52,822 nt of DNA from Planctomycetaceae bacterium (GTDB taxonomy: Bacteria; Planctomycetota; Planctomycetia; Pirellulales; Pirellulaceae). The stretch lies in NCBI GenBank assembly GCA_002717145.1, contig PBCP01000101.1:1-52822 (forward strand), in the 5' to 3' direction. Each line of letters opens with the position of its first letter. Positions within the stretch are counted from its first letter, which is position 1. The position numbers were made by a program, and so were the translations under genes. Shown here piece by piece: positions 44,492 through 52,346 of the stretch. The notes under the pieces were generated by a model. The model was not told the DNA's origin. It ran no database searches and worked only from the letters and a program-made list of their open reading frames with translations.

Positions 44492-44656
44492 AGTTTGATG
44501 TCCATTGATTCGAGGTTCCATTTCTCGATTATAGGAGAAACGAGCTAGGTCTCCTACCGGTTGAACGAGTATATCGAACCTGTCGAGCCGAATTGACCGT
44601 CCGCTCAAAATCTTAGTTTTGACGGGGGGTGAAGAATGCGGGGCTGGAATCGCCGA

Positions 44657-47284
44657 TCATTTGGTGCGAAAGGTTCGTGAATTCACAATGCTTAATATTA
44701 AATCCCGGAAACCATTACCACGTTTATGGTTGGCTTCGATCAGGTGCTGTAGTTCAACTATCTCGGAGTACGACGGATGACGTCCCGTTGCGTACTCGGT
44801 TAGCTTTTTGGCTAGGCAAAGCGAAAACATGTCGATGTTGTCGGCGATATACTGTTTAAGATCATGGATGTTTTGAAAACGAGAGCCATCTTTGTAGATT
44901 CCGACAGGGTCAATAGCCAGACCTTCTTCCACGGTAGGCACTCCGTTGGTGTCTACGGTTAATACCGGGTAATTCTCTCGCCATCTTCCAATAGGGTCAA
45001 AGTTTTCCAGAACAAAACCGATCGGATCAATGCTTCGGTGACAGGATGCGCAAGCTGAATCCCTGCGATGGGCAGCCAACACTTCCCGAATTGTATTGGC
45101 ATTGGCTGTGTCTGGAGTGATTGCGGGAACATTTTCGGGCGGGGGGGGAGGAGCGTCGCCCAGAATATTTTCCAGAACCCAAACCCCCCGGGTTACTGGT
45201 AGCGTATCCACACCATTGGCTGTCGCCATCATAACAGAGGCCTGTCCTAAAATCCCTCCATACGGAGAGCCTTCAGGAAACTGTATCTTTCTAAAGCCCC
45301 CCTTCACATCTTTGACCCCGTAAATTGTCGAAGCGAGTCTTTCGTTCGCAAACGTGAAGTCCGCCAGGATGAATGTTTCGATAGGCAGGTTTTGGTCGAG
45401 TATGTATTTAAAGAATCTTTCAGACTCAACCACCATTGCTTCGTGGTCCGATTCATTAAAACTGGCGAAAAGTCGCGTGTCGGGCATGATGTCTTCCAGT
45501 TCATCAATCCCAAGCCATTGACGAACAAACCGGCTGACAAACTGATTGACACTATCCTCTGTCAACAAACGATCGGTATGCTCGGTTAGTGCTTCAGGTT
45601 GTCCCAGTTCAGATGCGTTTGCCGCCTTAATTAAAGCAGCGTCAGGCGGGGCGTTTGTTAGGAAAAAGGCGAGTCTGGTCGCCAGGTCGTGATTATCCAA
45701 CTCCCCTGCCCGATGTCCCCGATAAAGAAAATGAGGAGACATCAGCGATGTGCGAATCCCTAAGTGTACGCCGGCAAGAATGCTGCCACTCTTTTGTGTC
45801 TCGTTTGCTGTCACTTGGGTAAAGTACTTTATGTCCTGTTCGGTTACCGGGCGACGAAATAGGTCAGTTAAATAGCTGGCATAAAATGTATTCAGGGTCT
45901 GATTGAATTCTTCGCGATCAGCACTCATCGGGGTGGCAAGCTCACCGAGGAATTCTTTTGTTCGTTTTTCCTGCGCTAATTCCTCTGGTGTTTGTATGAC
46001 TTCAAAAGGGCCTTCAATACTTATTTTATGAAGTTCCAAAGCGGGGCCTTCTTCATAGAATTGAAAGACCATTGTCTCCCCATAATTACCCGGATTGCTC
46101 GATAGTGACTTGGCGAGTTTCGCCATGGCTATGTCAGAAGTATCGACAGACTCCAGATCCAATTCGTTGCTGTCTCGCACCGCTTTCACCCTGGCCCATC
46201 CAAGGCCGCCGCGTCCTCCATTGGTCTGTGGTTGTTCTTTCCAGCCTGCGTACAAGCGAGGGTCTGACTTAAACATTTGCAGGGTAAGCTGTTCCAGTGA
46301 TTTCTTTTCGCCAGAAACCGGTCCGTTTGCAAAGTAGAAAACAGGCGTTTCTTGCGGATAGAGTTCGGCGATGAATTCAAAATCCTGAGGCTCGTCCTGA
46401 TTGACATCAAGCGTGGCTAATAATCGTTGGCTTAAAACAGGTTCGCTGTCTTTGCCATTAAGGTTCCTTGCACGTACTTCCAGCTTCATTGGCCCGTCAA
46501 ATTGGCCGAAGGCGATGTTTTTTGATAAAAGCTGAGAGGCACTGATCCGGATTCGGTACGTGCCGGCACGCTTGGCCTCCCATTTTTCCGGCCAGGTCGT
46601 GCTTCGGAACAATACATTCCAGTCAAAGGCCAAACGCATCGTGCCATCAATAACTGCACCTGAGGAATAACTGATGACTAGATCGCTTGCGTTAATCTCT
46701 GTTTTTGTTTTGACAGCAGGCTTAGGTAGAGGCGGGATGACTCTGTCGGCGATTTCAATGGCGCTGTGGAAATAGGATTCCATCAGAGGCGCAGAGACAA
46801 CGAGGCCTTCCGCAGAATTGTCAAATCCATGGCCTATTCGATCTTTGGGAAAACTGTTTGGAAGTTGGTATTCAAATCCGAAGACCGATTTGATGGAACT
46901 TACATATTCAGTACGACTTAAACGTCGTAATAATGTGCCTCCGAACCCGGTTTTCTGTAGCAGTGTACGGTGTAGAGTATTGGTTGCCTCCAACCGCTGC
47001 TGTGGGGTCGGCTGATCGGCGTCGTCTGGTGGCATGAGACCCGTTTTGACGGCCTTCAACGCTCTTTGCATACGGTCGGAATCTTCCAGATTCAGCCTTG
47101 ATGTGGTTTCGATCCGTTCAATGTCATCAAACGCCAGGCCATTGGCCGCATCTTTTCCATGATGGCACGAAGTGCAGTGGTTTTGAAAAAAACGAGCCAG
47201 ACTATCGGCTGCATTCGCTCTAAGTTGCAGCCCGCCAGTTAGCAATGCTGCGATGAAGATGCCTGCCAGATGAAGGTATCGCAT
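44657..47284 (-). CDS. DUF1592-family planctomycete cytochrome with beta-rich insert
   Basis: 875 residues from the ATG at 47284, which begins the signal peptide (RYLHLAGIFIAALLTGG). A GTG at 47314, immediately after the DUF1552 stop, would add ten basic residues. Domains: cytochrome-like with CTSCH (C37, C40, H41); DUF1587 (RRLSRTEYVSSIKSVFG); about 280 residues of mainly beta sequence that look like a binding module; DUF1595 (LFRRPVTEQDIKYF); DUF1592 (DLATRLAFFLTNAPPD); DUF1588 with CASCH in DSACASCHRSIDPIG; and DUF1585 (LTEYATGRHPSYSE). The PPPPENVP linker is typical. In this pair the DUF1552 gene comes first, the reverse of the two pairs at 16914-25091. Confidence 0.92.
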   Translation of the reverse strand: MRYLHLAGIFIAALLTGGLQLRANAADSLARFFQNHCTSCHHGKDAANGLAFDDIERIETTSRLNLEDSDRMQRALKAVKTGLMPPDDADQPTPQQRLEATNTLHRTLLQKTGFGGTLLRRLSRTEYVSSIKSVFGFEYQLPNSFPKDRIGHGFDNSAEGLVVSAPLMESYFHSAIEIADRVIPPLPKPAVKTKTEINASDLVISYSSGAVIDGTMRLAFDWNVLFRSTTWPEKWEAKRAGTYRIRISASQLLSKNIAFGQFDGPMKLEVRARNLNGKDSEPVLSQRLLATLDVNQDEPQDFEFIAELYPQETPVFYFANGPVSGEKKSLEQLTLQMFKSDPRLYAGWKEQPQTNGGRGGLGWARVKAVRDSNELDLESVDTSDIAMAKLAKSLSSNPGNYGETMVFQFYEEGPALELHKISIEGPFEVIQTPEELAQEKRTKEFLGELATPMSADREEFNQTLNTFYASYLTDLFRRPVTEQDIKYFTQVTANETQKSGSILAGVHLGIRTSLMSPHFLYRGHRAGELDNHDLATRLAFFLTNAPPDAALIKAANASELGQPEALTEHTDRLLTEDSVNQFVSRFVRQWLGIDELEDIMPDTRLFASFNESDHEAMVVESERFFKYILDQNLPIETFILADFTFANERLASTIYGVKDVKGGFRKIQFPEGSPYGGILGQASVMMATANGVDTLPVTRGVWVLENILGDAPPPPPENVPAITPDTANANTIREVLAAHRRDSACASCHRSIDPIGFVLENFDPIGRWRENYPVLTVDTNGVPTVEEGLAIDPVGIYKDGSRFQNIHDLKQYIADNIDMFSLCLAKKLTEYATGRHPSYSEIVELQHLIEANHKRGNGFRDLILSIVNSRTFRTK

Positions 47285-47314
47285 AGATCTAATGAATTCC
47301 CGTTTCTTACCCAC

Positions 47315-48568
47315 TTAAATCAGGTGCTGGTTCAGGTTGTTCTTCGCGTTGGAGAAGGTGTCAGTCTCCAGGCCCAGTTGCTGCAGCATGGTAATGTATA
47401 GGTCACCTAGTAATGCCGAATCATCTTTAGGATCAAAAGACAAATGTTGGCCATGCTTGAACCCACCACCCGCAACCAGCGTTGGTAGATTACGATTCGA
47501 ATGACGACTTGAATCGCCCATGCCAGTACCTAGCAGTACCAACGTGGAGTCTAGCAATGGTTGATTGTTCGCATCGGTTTTTTGTTGCAGTTGTTCAAGG
47601 AAGCTTGCAAATGATCGGATATGTTCGAGTTCAACTCGAACAAGATCGCGAATTTTGTCCTTGTCGTTCCCATGATGGCTCAGCGCGTGGTAACCTGCAC
47701 GCAGAGTTCGGCCGTCAAGTGTGAAAACCTGTCCCAGTCCGCCGATATTCATCGTGATGACGCGGGACGAATCGGTCTGCAGTGCTAGTGCCATTAAGTC
47801 ATACATGATGTTTTCGCATTCCAGCATCAGTGTTGGCGCGATCGGATCGTATTCCGGAAGCTCGTAATCCACACGGGCAACCGGAGAGGCCAGGTTTTCG
47901 CGCTGCTTGAGCACTCGCTGCTCCACATCTCTCAGAGCACTAAAGTATTCTTCAAGCTTCTGTTGATCCTGCTTACTGACTCGACGTTGAAGGCGTTTAG
48001 CCTGATCTTTAACGCTGTCGAGAGCACTCTGCCCTGAATCCAGCAGATAATCCAATCGCTGTCGGTCGTCAGGTGACGAGAACAGTTTTTTGTAAAGTAC
48101 GCTTGGGCGCTCGATCATCGGCAATGCGATACCGGACTTTGTGAAATTCATGGGCCGACTGACTTTGCCAGCACTAATCTGTAGCGACTCGAATCTGGAG
48201 TTATGGCTAATTTGCGGAGCGGCGATTTGATCAAGCGTAATCTTATTGTTCTTCTGCCCGGCTAAAAAAGTGCTCCAGTTCCCGTGTCCATTGCCGGCAC
48301 GATGATCCAGGCCGGAAAAGACAGTAAATTCCTGACGCAGATGGTCGATTGGTTTAAGCAATTCGCTGGTTTCGTAGTCGAAACCGCTTGAAGCCGGGTA
48401 GAAGGCCTGCTGGTGGAAGCCAAGATAGGTGCCAATGCATACGAGACGCTGTGCTACCGGTGTCGCATGTTCCCTTGCCAGGGTGGGAACGGACTCCAGC
48501 ATAGGTAAAGCGAGTGAGACTCCGGCAGCCTGCAGGAAATTGCGACGTGACTTGCGGTCGTTTGACAT
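47315..48568 (-). CDS. DUF1552 domain protein, Tat-exported
   Basis: 417-residue DUF1552 protein with the Tat leader SRRNFLQAAGVSLALPMLE. Motifs: GTYLGFHQQAFYP, FSGLDHRAGNGHGNWSTFLAG, a helical central region with ALRDVEQRVLKQREN, and YHALSHHGND, the canonical HxxSHH form of this family. STLVLLGTGMGDSSRHSNRNLPTLVAGGG follows. It is the first gene of the minus-strand run and its stop abuts the next open frame. The promoter region towards 48667 contains a perfect 10-bp inverted repeat. Function unknown. Confidence 0.92.
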   Translation of the reverse strand: MSNDRKSRRNFLQAAGVSLALPMLESVPTLAREHATPVAQRLVCIGTYLGFHQQAFYPASSGFDYETSELLKPIDHLRQEFTVFSGLDHRAGNGHGNWSTFLAGQKNNKITLDQIAAPQISHNSRFESLQISAGKVSRPMNFTKSGIALPMIERPSVLYKKLFSSPDDRQRLDYLLDSGQSALDSVKDQAKRLQRRVSKQDQQKLEEYFSALRDVEQRVLKQRENLASPVARVDYELPEYDPIAPTLMLECENIMYDLMALALQTDSSRVITMNIGGLGQVFTLDGRTLRAGYHALSHHGNDKDKIRDLVRVELEHIRSFASFLEQLQQKTDANNQPLLDSTLVLLGTGMGDSSRHSNRNLPTLVAGGGFKHGQHLSFDPKDDSALLGDLYITMLQQLGLETDTFSNAKNNLNQHLI

Positions 48569-48601
48569 AACAAATGTTGTAGAGTTAAACAGCGAATTGT
48601 T

Positions 48602-48627
48602 GATAATATGGGTATAACCATATTATC
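48602..48627. promoter_or_regulatory. Perfect 10-bp inverted repeat between divergent genes (probable operator)
   Basis: GATAATATGG (48602-48611) and CCATATTATC (48618-48627) flank a 6-bp centre GTATAA, 33 bp upstream of the DUF1552 start and 39 bp upstream of the DUF1501 start. TTGATA at 48600-48605 is a plausible -35 box on the plus strand, so a bound dimer could govern both directions. Confidence 0.6.
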
Positions 48628-48666
48628 GGTAAAAACTGGGTTTACGTCTATCCGAAGAAAAAGCAG

Positions 48667-50058
48667 ATGCTGAAGATCAACTCTCGTAAAAAGCTTAATC
48701 GTCGCAGTCTATTGCAGATAGGGACCGCCGGAATCGGTGGATTGTCATTGACGAATCTGCTCGCCTCTCGGGCCATGGCTGATCAGTCCGAATTTGTGAA
48801 GGACCGTAGCATTGTAGTTCTAAATCTACAGGGGGGGCCCACACAGTTTGAAACCTTTGACCCTAAAATGGATGCCCCATCGGAAATACGTTCGATTTTT
48901 GGTCAGATTCCGACTTCGATGCCAGGTGTGTTCTTTGGATCGCAGTTCCCTAAAATCGCGTCACATGCTCATCGAATGACCATCGTTCGTTCATATCGCC
49001 ATGGCATCTCCAGTCATGGACCGGCAGCATATCACGTGATGGCCGGAGGTAACTCAACCGGGGCTCAGATGGGATCGGTTTATACGCGGGCTGGCGGGCT
49101 TACCAATCCTGCAACCGGGATGCCACGCAATATGGTGGTGACGGCAGAAGGAGTCGGTCAGGACTACAAGGGGATCTATGCTTCGGTAGATCGAGTTTCT
49201 CAGACGGGTTCATTGCCAGTGAGTTATAAGCCCTTCAATCTCGGTGGAGGTGGTGAACTTGTTGATAACATGAAGCTGGCGTTAGACCCTTCTCGCCTTG
49301 ATGATCGTCGGGGCCTGTTGGCTGAGCTTGATAGTCTTAAGCGTAGGGCAGACAAAGGAGGACTGTTGAAAAGTGCAGACAAATTTCAACAGCAGGCATT
49401 TGATGTGCTTATGAAAGGGGTATCACAGGCATTCGATCTTGGGCAGGAAGACCCCGGTTTAGTGGCTCGGTATGATACGGCTGCGTTTGCCTCTAAACCG
49501 GATGTGATGTCACGCAACGAGTACGCTAAACAATTCACACCAATTGCTCTTGGTAAGCAAATGTTGATGGCAAGGCGTCTTTGTGAGGCCGGATGTGGGT
49601 TTGTTACGGTTTGCTGCGGTGGTTGGGATATGCACGGCGGTGGTAAAGAATTCACTATGGTCGACGGTCTGAATACGCTGACTCCGGCTGTTGATCGCGC
49701 CGTTTCGGCCTTCGTTGAAGACGTCAACCAACGGGGATTGCAAGATAAGATTCTTCTGGTCATCACCGGAGAATTTGGACGGACACCCAGAATTAACAAA
49801 AACGGTGGTAGAGACCACTGGGGTAACCTCTGTCCGATCGTATTTGTTGGCGGTGGATTGCCGATGGGACAAGTTATCGGACAATCGGATAAACAGGGGG
49901 GCGAGCCAACCTCAGACCCTATCTCAAGCTCTAATGTTCTCGCGACCATCATGCACTATCTGTTTGATGTTGGTGAATTGCGAGTTCAGACGGGGATTCC
50001 AAAAGAAGTTGAGTCCCTGATTGTGGATGGTTCACCTATTTCGCAGTTGATTGGGTAG
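48667..50058 (+). CDS. DUF1501 domain protein, Tat-exported
   Basis: 463-residue DUF1501 protein with a twin-arginine leader (LNRRSLLQIGTAGIGGLSL). Motifs: LNLQGGPTQFETFDPKMDAP, SHGPAAYHVMAGG, a helical AFDVLMKGVSQAFDLGQE stretch, GKQMLMARRLCEAGCGFVTV, GGWDMHGG, GEFGRTPRINKNGGRDHWG and QSDKQGGEPTSDPIS. In its central part (RADKFQQQAFDVL) it resembles the broken gene at 3090-4532 and the type without PSD1 partner. It is divergent from DUF1552 across the 48602-48627 operator and followed after 71 bp by ThuA. Function unknown. Confidence 0.92.
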   Translation: MLKINSRKKLNRRSLLQIGTAGIGGLSLTNLLASRAMADQSEFVKDRSIVVLNLQGGPTQFETFDPKMDAPSEIRSIFGQIPTSMPGVFFGSQFPKIASHAHRMTIVRSYRHGISSHGPAAYHVMAGGNSTGAQMGSVYTRAGGLTNPATGMPRNMVVTAEGVGQDYKGIYASVDRVSQTGSLPVSYKPFNLGGGGELVDNMKLALDPSRLDDRRGLLAELDSLKRRADKGGLLKSADKFQQQAFDVLMKGVSQAFDLGQEDPGLVARYDTAAFASKPDVMSRNEYAKQFTPIALGKQMLMARRLCEAGCGFVTVCCGGWDMHGGGKEFTMVDGLNTLTPAVDRAVSAFVEDVNQRGLQDKILLVITGEFGRTPRINKNGGRDHWGNLCPIVFVGGGLPMGQVIGQSDKQGGEPTSDPISSSNVLATIMHYLFDVGELRVQTGIPKEVESLIVDGSPISQLIG

Positions 50059-50129
50059 CTGTTTCCAAAAAACATCCGGCTACCGGTTGCAATGCAGATT
50101 TCCGTCTCACTGTTTAGAGGAACCTGGAG

Positions 50130-50993
50130 ATGAAGCGAATTTTTATTGCTCTGTTGATTGGTTTGAGTTTTGGGGGCCAAACGTGTCTTGCCAATCACGT
50201 GTTGATCGTGGTTGGTCCCGATAACCATGGCCCTGGTTCTCATGAACCAGTTGCAGGTGCACGTCTACTTAAATATTGCGTTGAAACCGCTAAGAACCCT
50301 GCCGGCCATACAGCTGAAGTTGTAACGCAATGGCCATCCCATAAGCAACAAATGATGGCAGATACGGTAGTGTTTCTTGGCGACACCTTTCCCGCTAATC
50401 GTTTTGAGGATCCCGCTCGTAATCTTGCAGATCTTCATCGAATGATGAAGCGAGGTTGCGGAATTGTTTGTATCCATTATGCAACGGGCCTCAAAAAGGA
50501 GGATGTTAGTTCCACCGGTGAACATCCTCTTCTGGGCTGGATGGGAGGATATTTCGCTAATCCGGGGAGCACACATCATGTCTCGTACGCCCGCGTCTTT
50601 GATGAGGCGCGAATTACTCCCACAAAAACGAGTCACCCGGTTTTACGTGGATGGAAAGAGTTTGTCGTGCGAGACGAACCTTACGGTAATAATTACTTTG
50701 GCCCTAGTGATAATAAGCCTGCACCCAATGTTACGATTCTGGCAACTTCGCAGCAGCCTCCTGAAAAACCCCAGCGAGAAGCAGTGGCATGGTGTGTGCA
50801 GAGTGCCGATGATGGCCGGGGGTTTGGAATTGTTATGCCTCACTTCTATAAAAATTGGAGCAACGAAGACCTCCGAAGATTTGTCCTTAATGGAATTGTC
50901 TGGACTGCCGGAGTTGAAGTGCCGGCAGACGGCGTAAACAGCAAGTTGCCGGAGTTAAAAGTTTTTGGCCCAAAATCTGTCGAGGCAAAGTGA
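50130..50993 (+). CDS. Exported ThuA domain protein
   Basis: 287 residues with a signal peptide (IFIALLIGLSFGGQTCLA). The ThuA fold is related to class I glutamine amidotransferase-like domains and named from a trehalose-utilisation protein. Motifs: LIVVGPDNHGPGSHE, DTVVFLGDTFP, MMKRGCGIVCIHYATGL, WMGGYFANPGSTHHV, HPVLRGWKEFVVRDEPY, VAWCVQSADDGRGFGIVMPHFYKNWSNEDLRRFVLNGIVWTAG. ThuA proteins have been linked to disaccharide metabolism, but the enzyme activity is poorly defined. It probably shares a transcript with the preceding DUF1501 gene. Confidence 0.9.
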   Translation: MKRIFIALLIGLSFGGQTCLANHVLIVVGPDNHGPGSHEPVAGARLLKYCVETAKNPAGHTAEVVTQWPSHKQQMMADTVVFLGDTFPANRFEDPARNLADLHRMMKRGCGIVCIHYATGLKKEDVSSTGEHPLLGWMGGYFANPGSTHHVSYARVFDEARITPTKTSHPVLRGWKEFVVRDEPYGNNYFGPSDNKPAPNVTILATSQQPPEKPQREAVAWCVQSADDGRGFGIVMPHFYKNWSNEDLRRFVLNGIVWTAGVEVPADGVNSKLPELKVFGPKSVEAK

Positions 50994-51027
50994 ATCGGTG
51001 TTAAAGTTGACGTCGCTTGCGTTACGT

Positions 51028-52182
51028 TTACTTCAGTGAATCAGGGATTTTCCCATCGCCGGTTTTTTCACCGCCAAGCAGCCATGCCAGATTGAGAGTA
51101 GCAACGGTTGAACCACCCTTTGGACCACCTTCAAAGTTCAGGTAGATATTGCCTTCGGTAACCGTCCCCGGGCGACCAACGGTCATGGCAGAGTAAGCAA
51201 AAGATCCATCAAATACGCGTCGCTTCAATGGCCAGGTCTTGCCTCCGTCAAAAGAGGCCCAAACCGTCCCTCGGTTTCTGCCGTTATCACTGTCGCAATT
51301 ACTGTAAATCAAGATGTCGTGGCCTTTGATTGGCAGCCTAGTGAGTCCCCCCATGCATCCATAGTTCGTGTTTTGTGGCCCATCTGGCAACACTTTGACA
51401 AACTTGACGTTGTCCCAGGTCTTACCACCGTCGCTACTTGTCGCACTCCAGCGACGTAAAGGGCTTTCACCTTCGGGTGCCCAGTGGCGTCTGGAGTTGT
51501 AATATAGAGTCCCGTCTGAAAGCTCAACGATACATGCTTCGCCAAAACCAAATCCAGGGAACGGTTCACTGACATTCCAGGTTTTGCCCCCGTCATCACT
51601 GAAGATGGCGTTGGTGTAGTGTTTGGGCCATAAGCTACGATCGTTCTTGCCGGAATAGCATCTTGCCGGACGGATCAGGCGACCGGCATATTTGCTGTGC
51701 CGTAACGTGACCCCATTGTCATTCATATGGAGGTCTGGTCCATTACCACGACTATCCTTGCCGAAACTTGCCTCGAGAGGCTCAAAGGTGGACCCTTCGT
51801 CACGGCTGATGTAGACGCTAATTTTTGCTGGTGGATGGTGCTCTTCCGTAAATACAATGATCTCGCCGGTCTTGTCGTTAACCGTAAGTCCACCACTCTG
51901 AAATCCTGGCTTCTGAATTTCCACGACATCGCTCCAGGTTTCCCCGCCATCGGTGCTCCGTCTGGACTTTAATGAGCTGGTACCCCAGGTCGCAACGATC
52001 GTCCCTTTGGGGGTCACCACGATGTTTGGAAAACGCTCGCCCGCAAAAATCTGTTGCAAACTATGTTTGGGCGTTCCAAGATGAGCTTTGATTTCTCCCT
52101 CTAAATTGTCCTGAGCCTGAATGAAACTCACCTTCAATACTAAAGTAGCCAAAAACGCGAAGAAGATTAGCAAACGATTCAT
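51028..52182 (-). CDS. Exported sialidase-like BNR/Asp-box propeller protein
   Basis: 384 residues from the ATG at 52182, which begins a signal peptide (RLLIFFAFLATLVLKVSFIQA). The frame is open to 52212. The body is a six-bladed sialidase-type propeller with five Asp-box motifs: RSTDGGETW, ISRDEGSTF, FSDDGGKTW, TSSDGGKTW and ASFDGGKTW. Arginine-containing strands (KYAGRLIRPARC, RGTVWAS) could supply part of the arginine triad. An exo-alpha-sialidase or a related glycan-binding or hydrolysing activity is likely, but the catalytic tyrosine/glutamate and aspartate cannot be placed with certainty. It is convergent with the ThuA gene (34 bp) and divergent from the partial DUF1501 at the window edge. 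Confidence 0.88.
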   Translation of the reverse strand: MNRLLIFFAFLATLVLKVSFIQAQDNLEGEIKAHLGTPKHSLQQIFAGERFPNIVVTPKGTIVATWGTSSLKSRRSTDGGETWSDVVEIQKPGFQSGGLTVNDKTGEIIVFTEEHHPPAKISVYISRDEGSTFEPLEASFGKDSRGNGPDLHMNDNGVTLRHSKYAGRLIRPARCYSGKNDRSLWPKHYTNAIFSDDGGKTWNVSEPFPGFGFGEACIVELSDGTLYYNSRRHWAPEGESPLRRWSATSSDGGKTWDNVKFVKVLPDGPQNTNYGCMGGLTRLPIKGHDILIYSNCDSDNGRNRGTVWASFDGGKTWPLKRRVFDGSFAYSAMTVGRPGTVTEGNIYLNFEGGPKGGSTVATLNLAWLLGGEKTGDGKIPDSLK

Positions 52183-52228
52183 AGCTGGAGTGGACCTGTT
52201 AAGAGAAGCCAAATGGGTGTAATAATTG

Positions 52229-52245
52229 TCTATACAGTATATAGA
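52229..52245. promoter_or_regulatory. Short dyad in divergent intergenic region
   Basis: TCTATA (52229-52234) and TATAGA (52240-52245) flank a 5-bp centre, 47 bp upstream of the sialidase-like gene and about 100 bp upstream of the DUF1501 gene. It may be an operator, but in AT-rich sequence such repeats also arise by chance. Confidence 0.25.
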
Positions 52246-52298
52246 TTCTCAAACAGGATTTCAGGGTATTACCGTAGGAACGAATGGTCGATTGTCGA

Positions 52299-52304
52299 TA
52301 TAAT
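52299..52304 (+). promoter_or_regulatory. Perfect -10 box upstream of the partial DUF1501 gene
   Basis: TATAAT lies 42 bp before the ATG at 52347, inside a loose ATTGT/ACAAT dyad (52291-52310). No clear -35 box is found at 16-18 bp. Confidence 0.3.
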
Positions 52305-52346
52305 AACAATTGCTGAAAGAAATATTAATCAACGAATTAGATTGAA

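Noticed and set aside
44521-44540. TTTCTC/GAGAAA inverted repeat upstream of the transglutaminase-esterase gene
   Set aside because: Six-bp arms with an 8-bp spacer in purine/pyrimidine-skewed sequence are easily explained by chance, and no promoter element is associated.
49386-49952. 188-codon open frame on the minus strand inside the DUF1501 gene
   Set aside because: It is antisense to conserved DUF1501 motifs and has an unusual Cys/Pro-rich composition typical of shadow frames.
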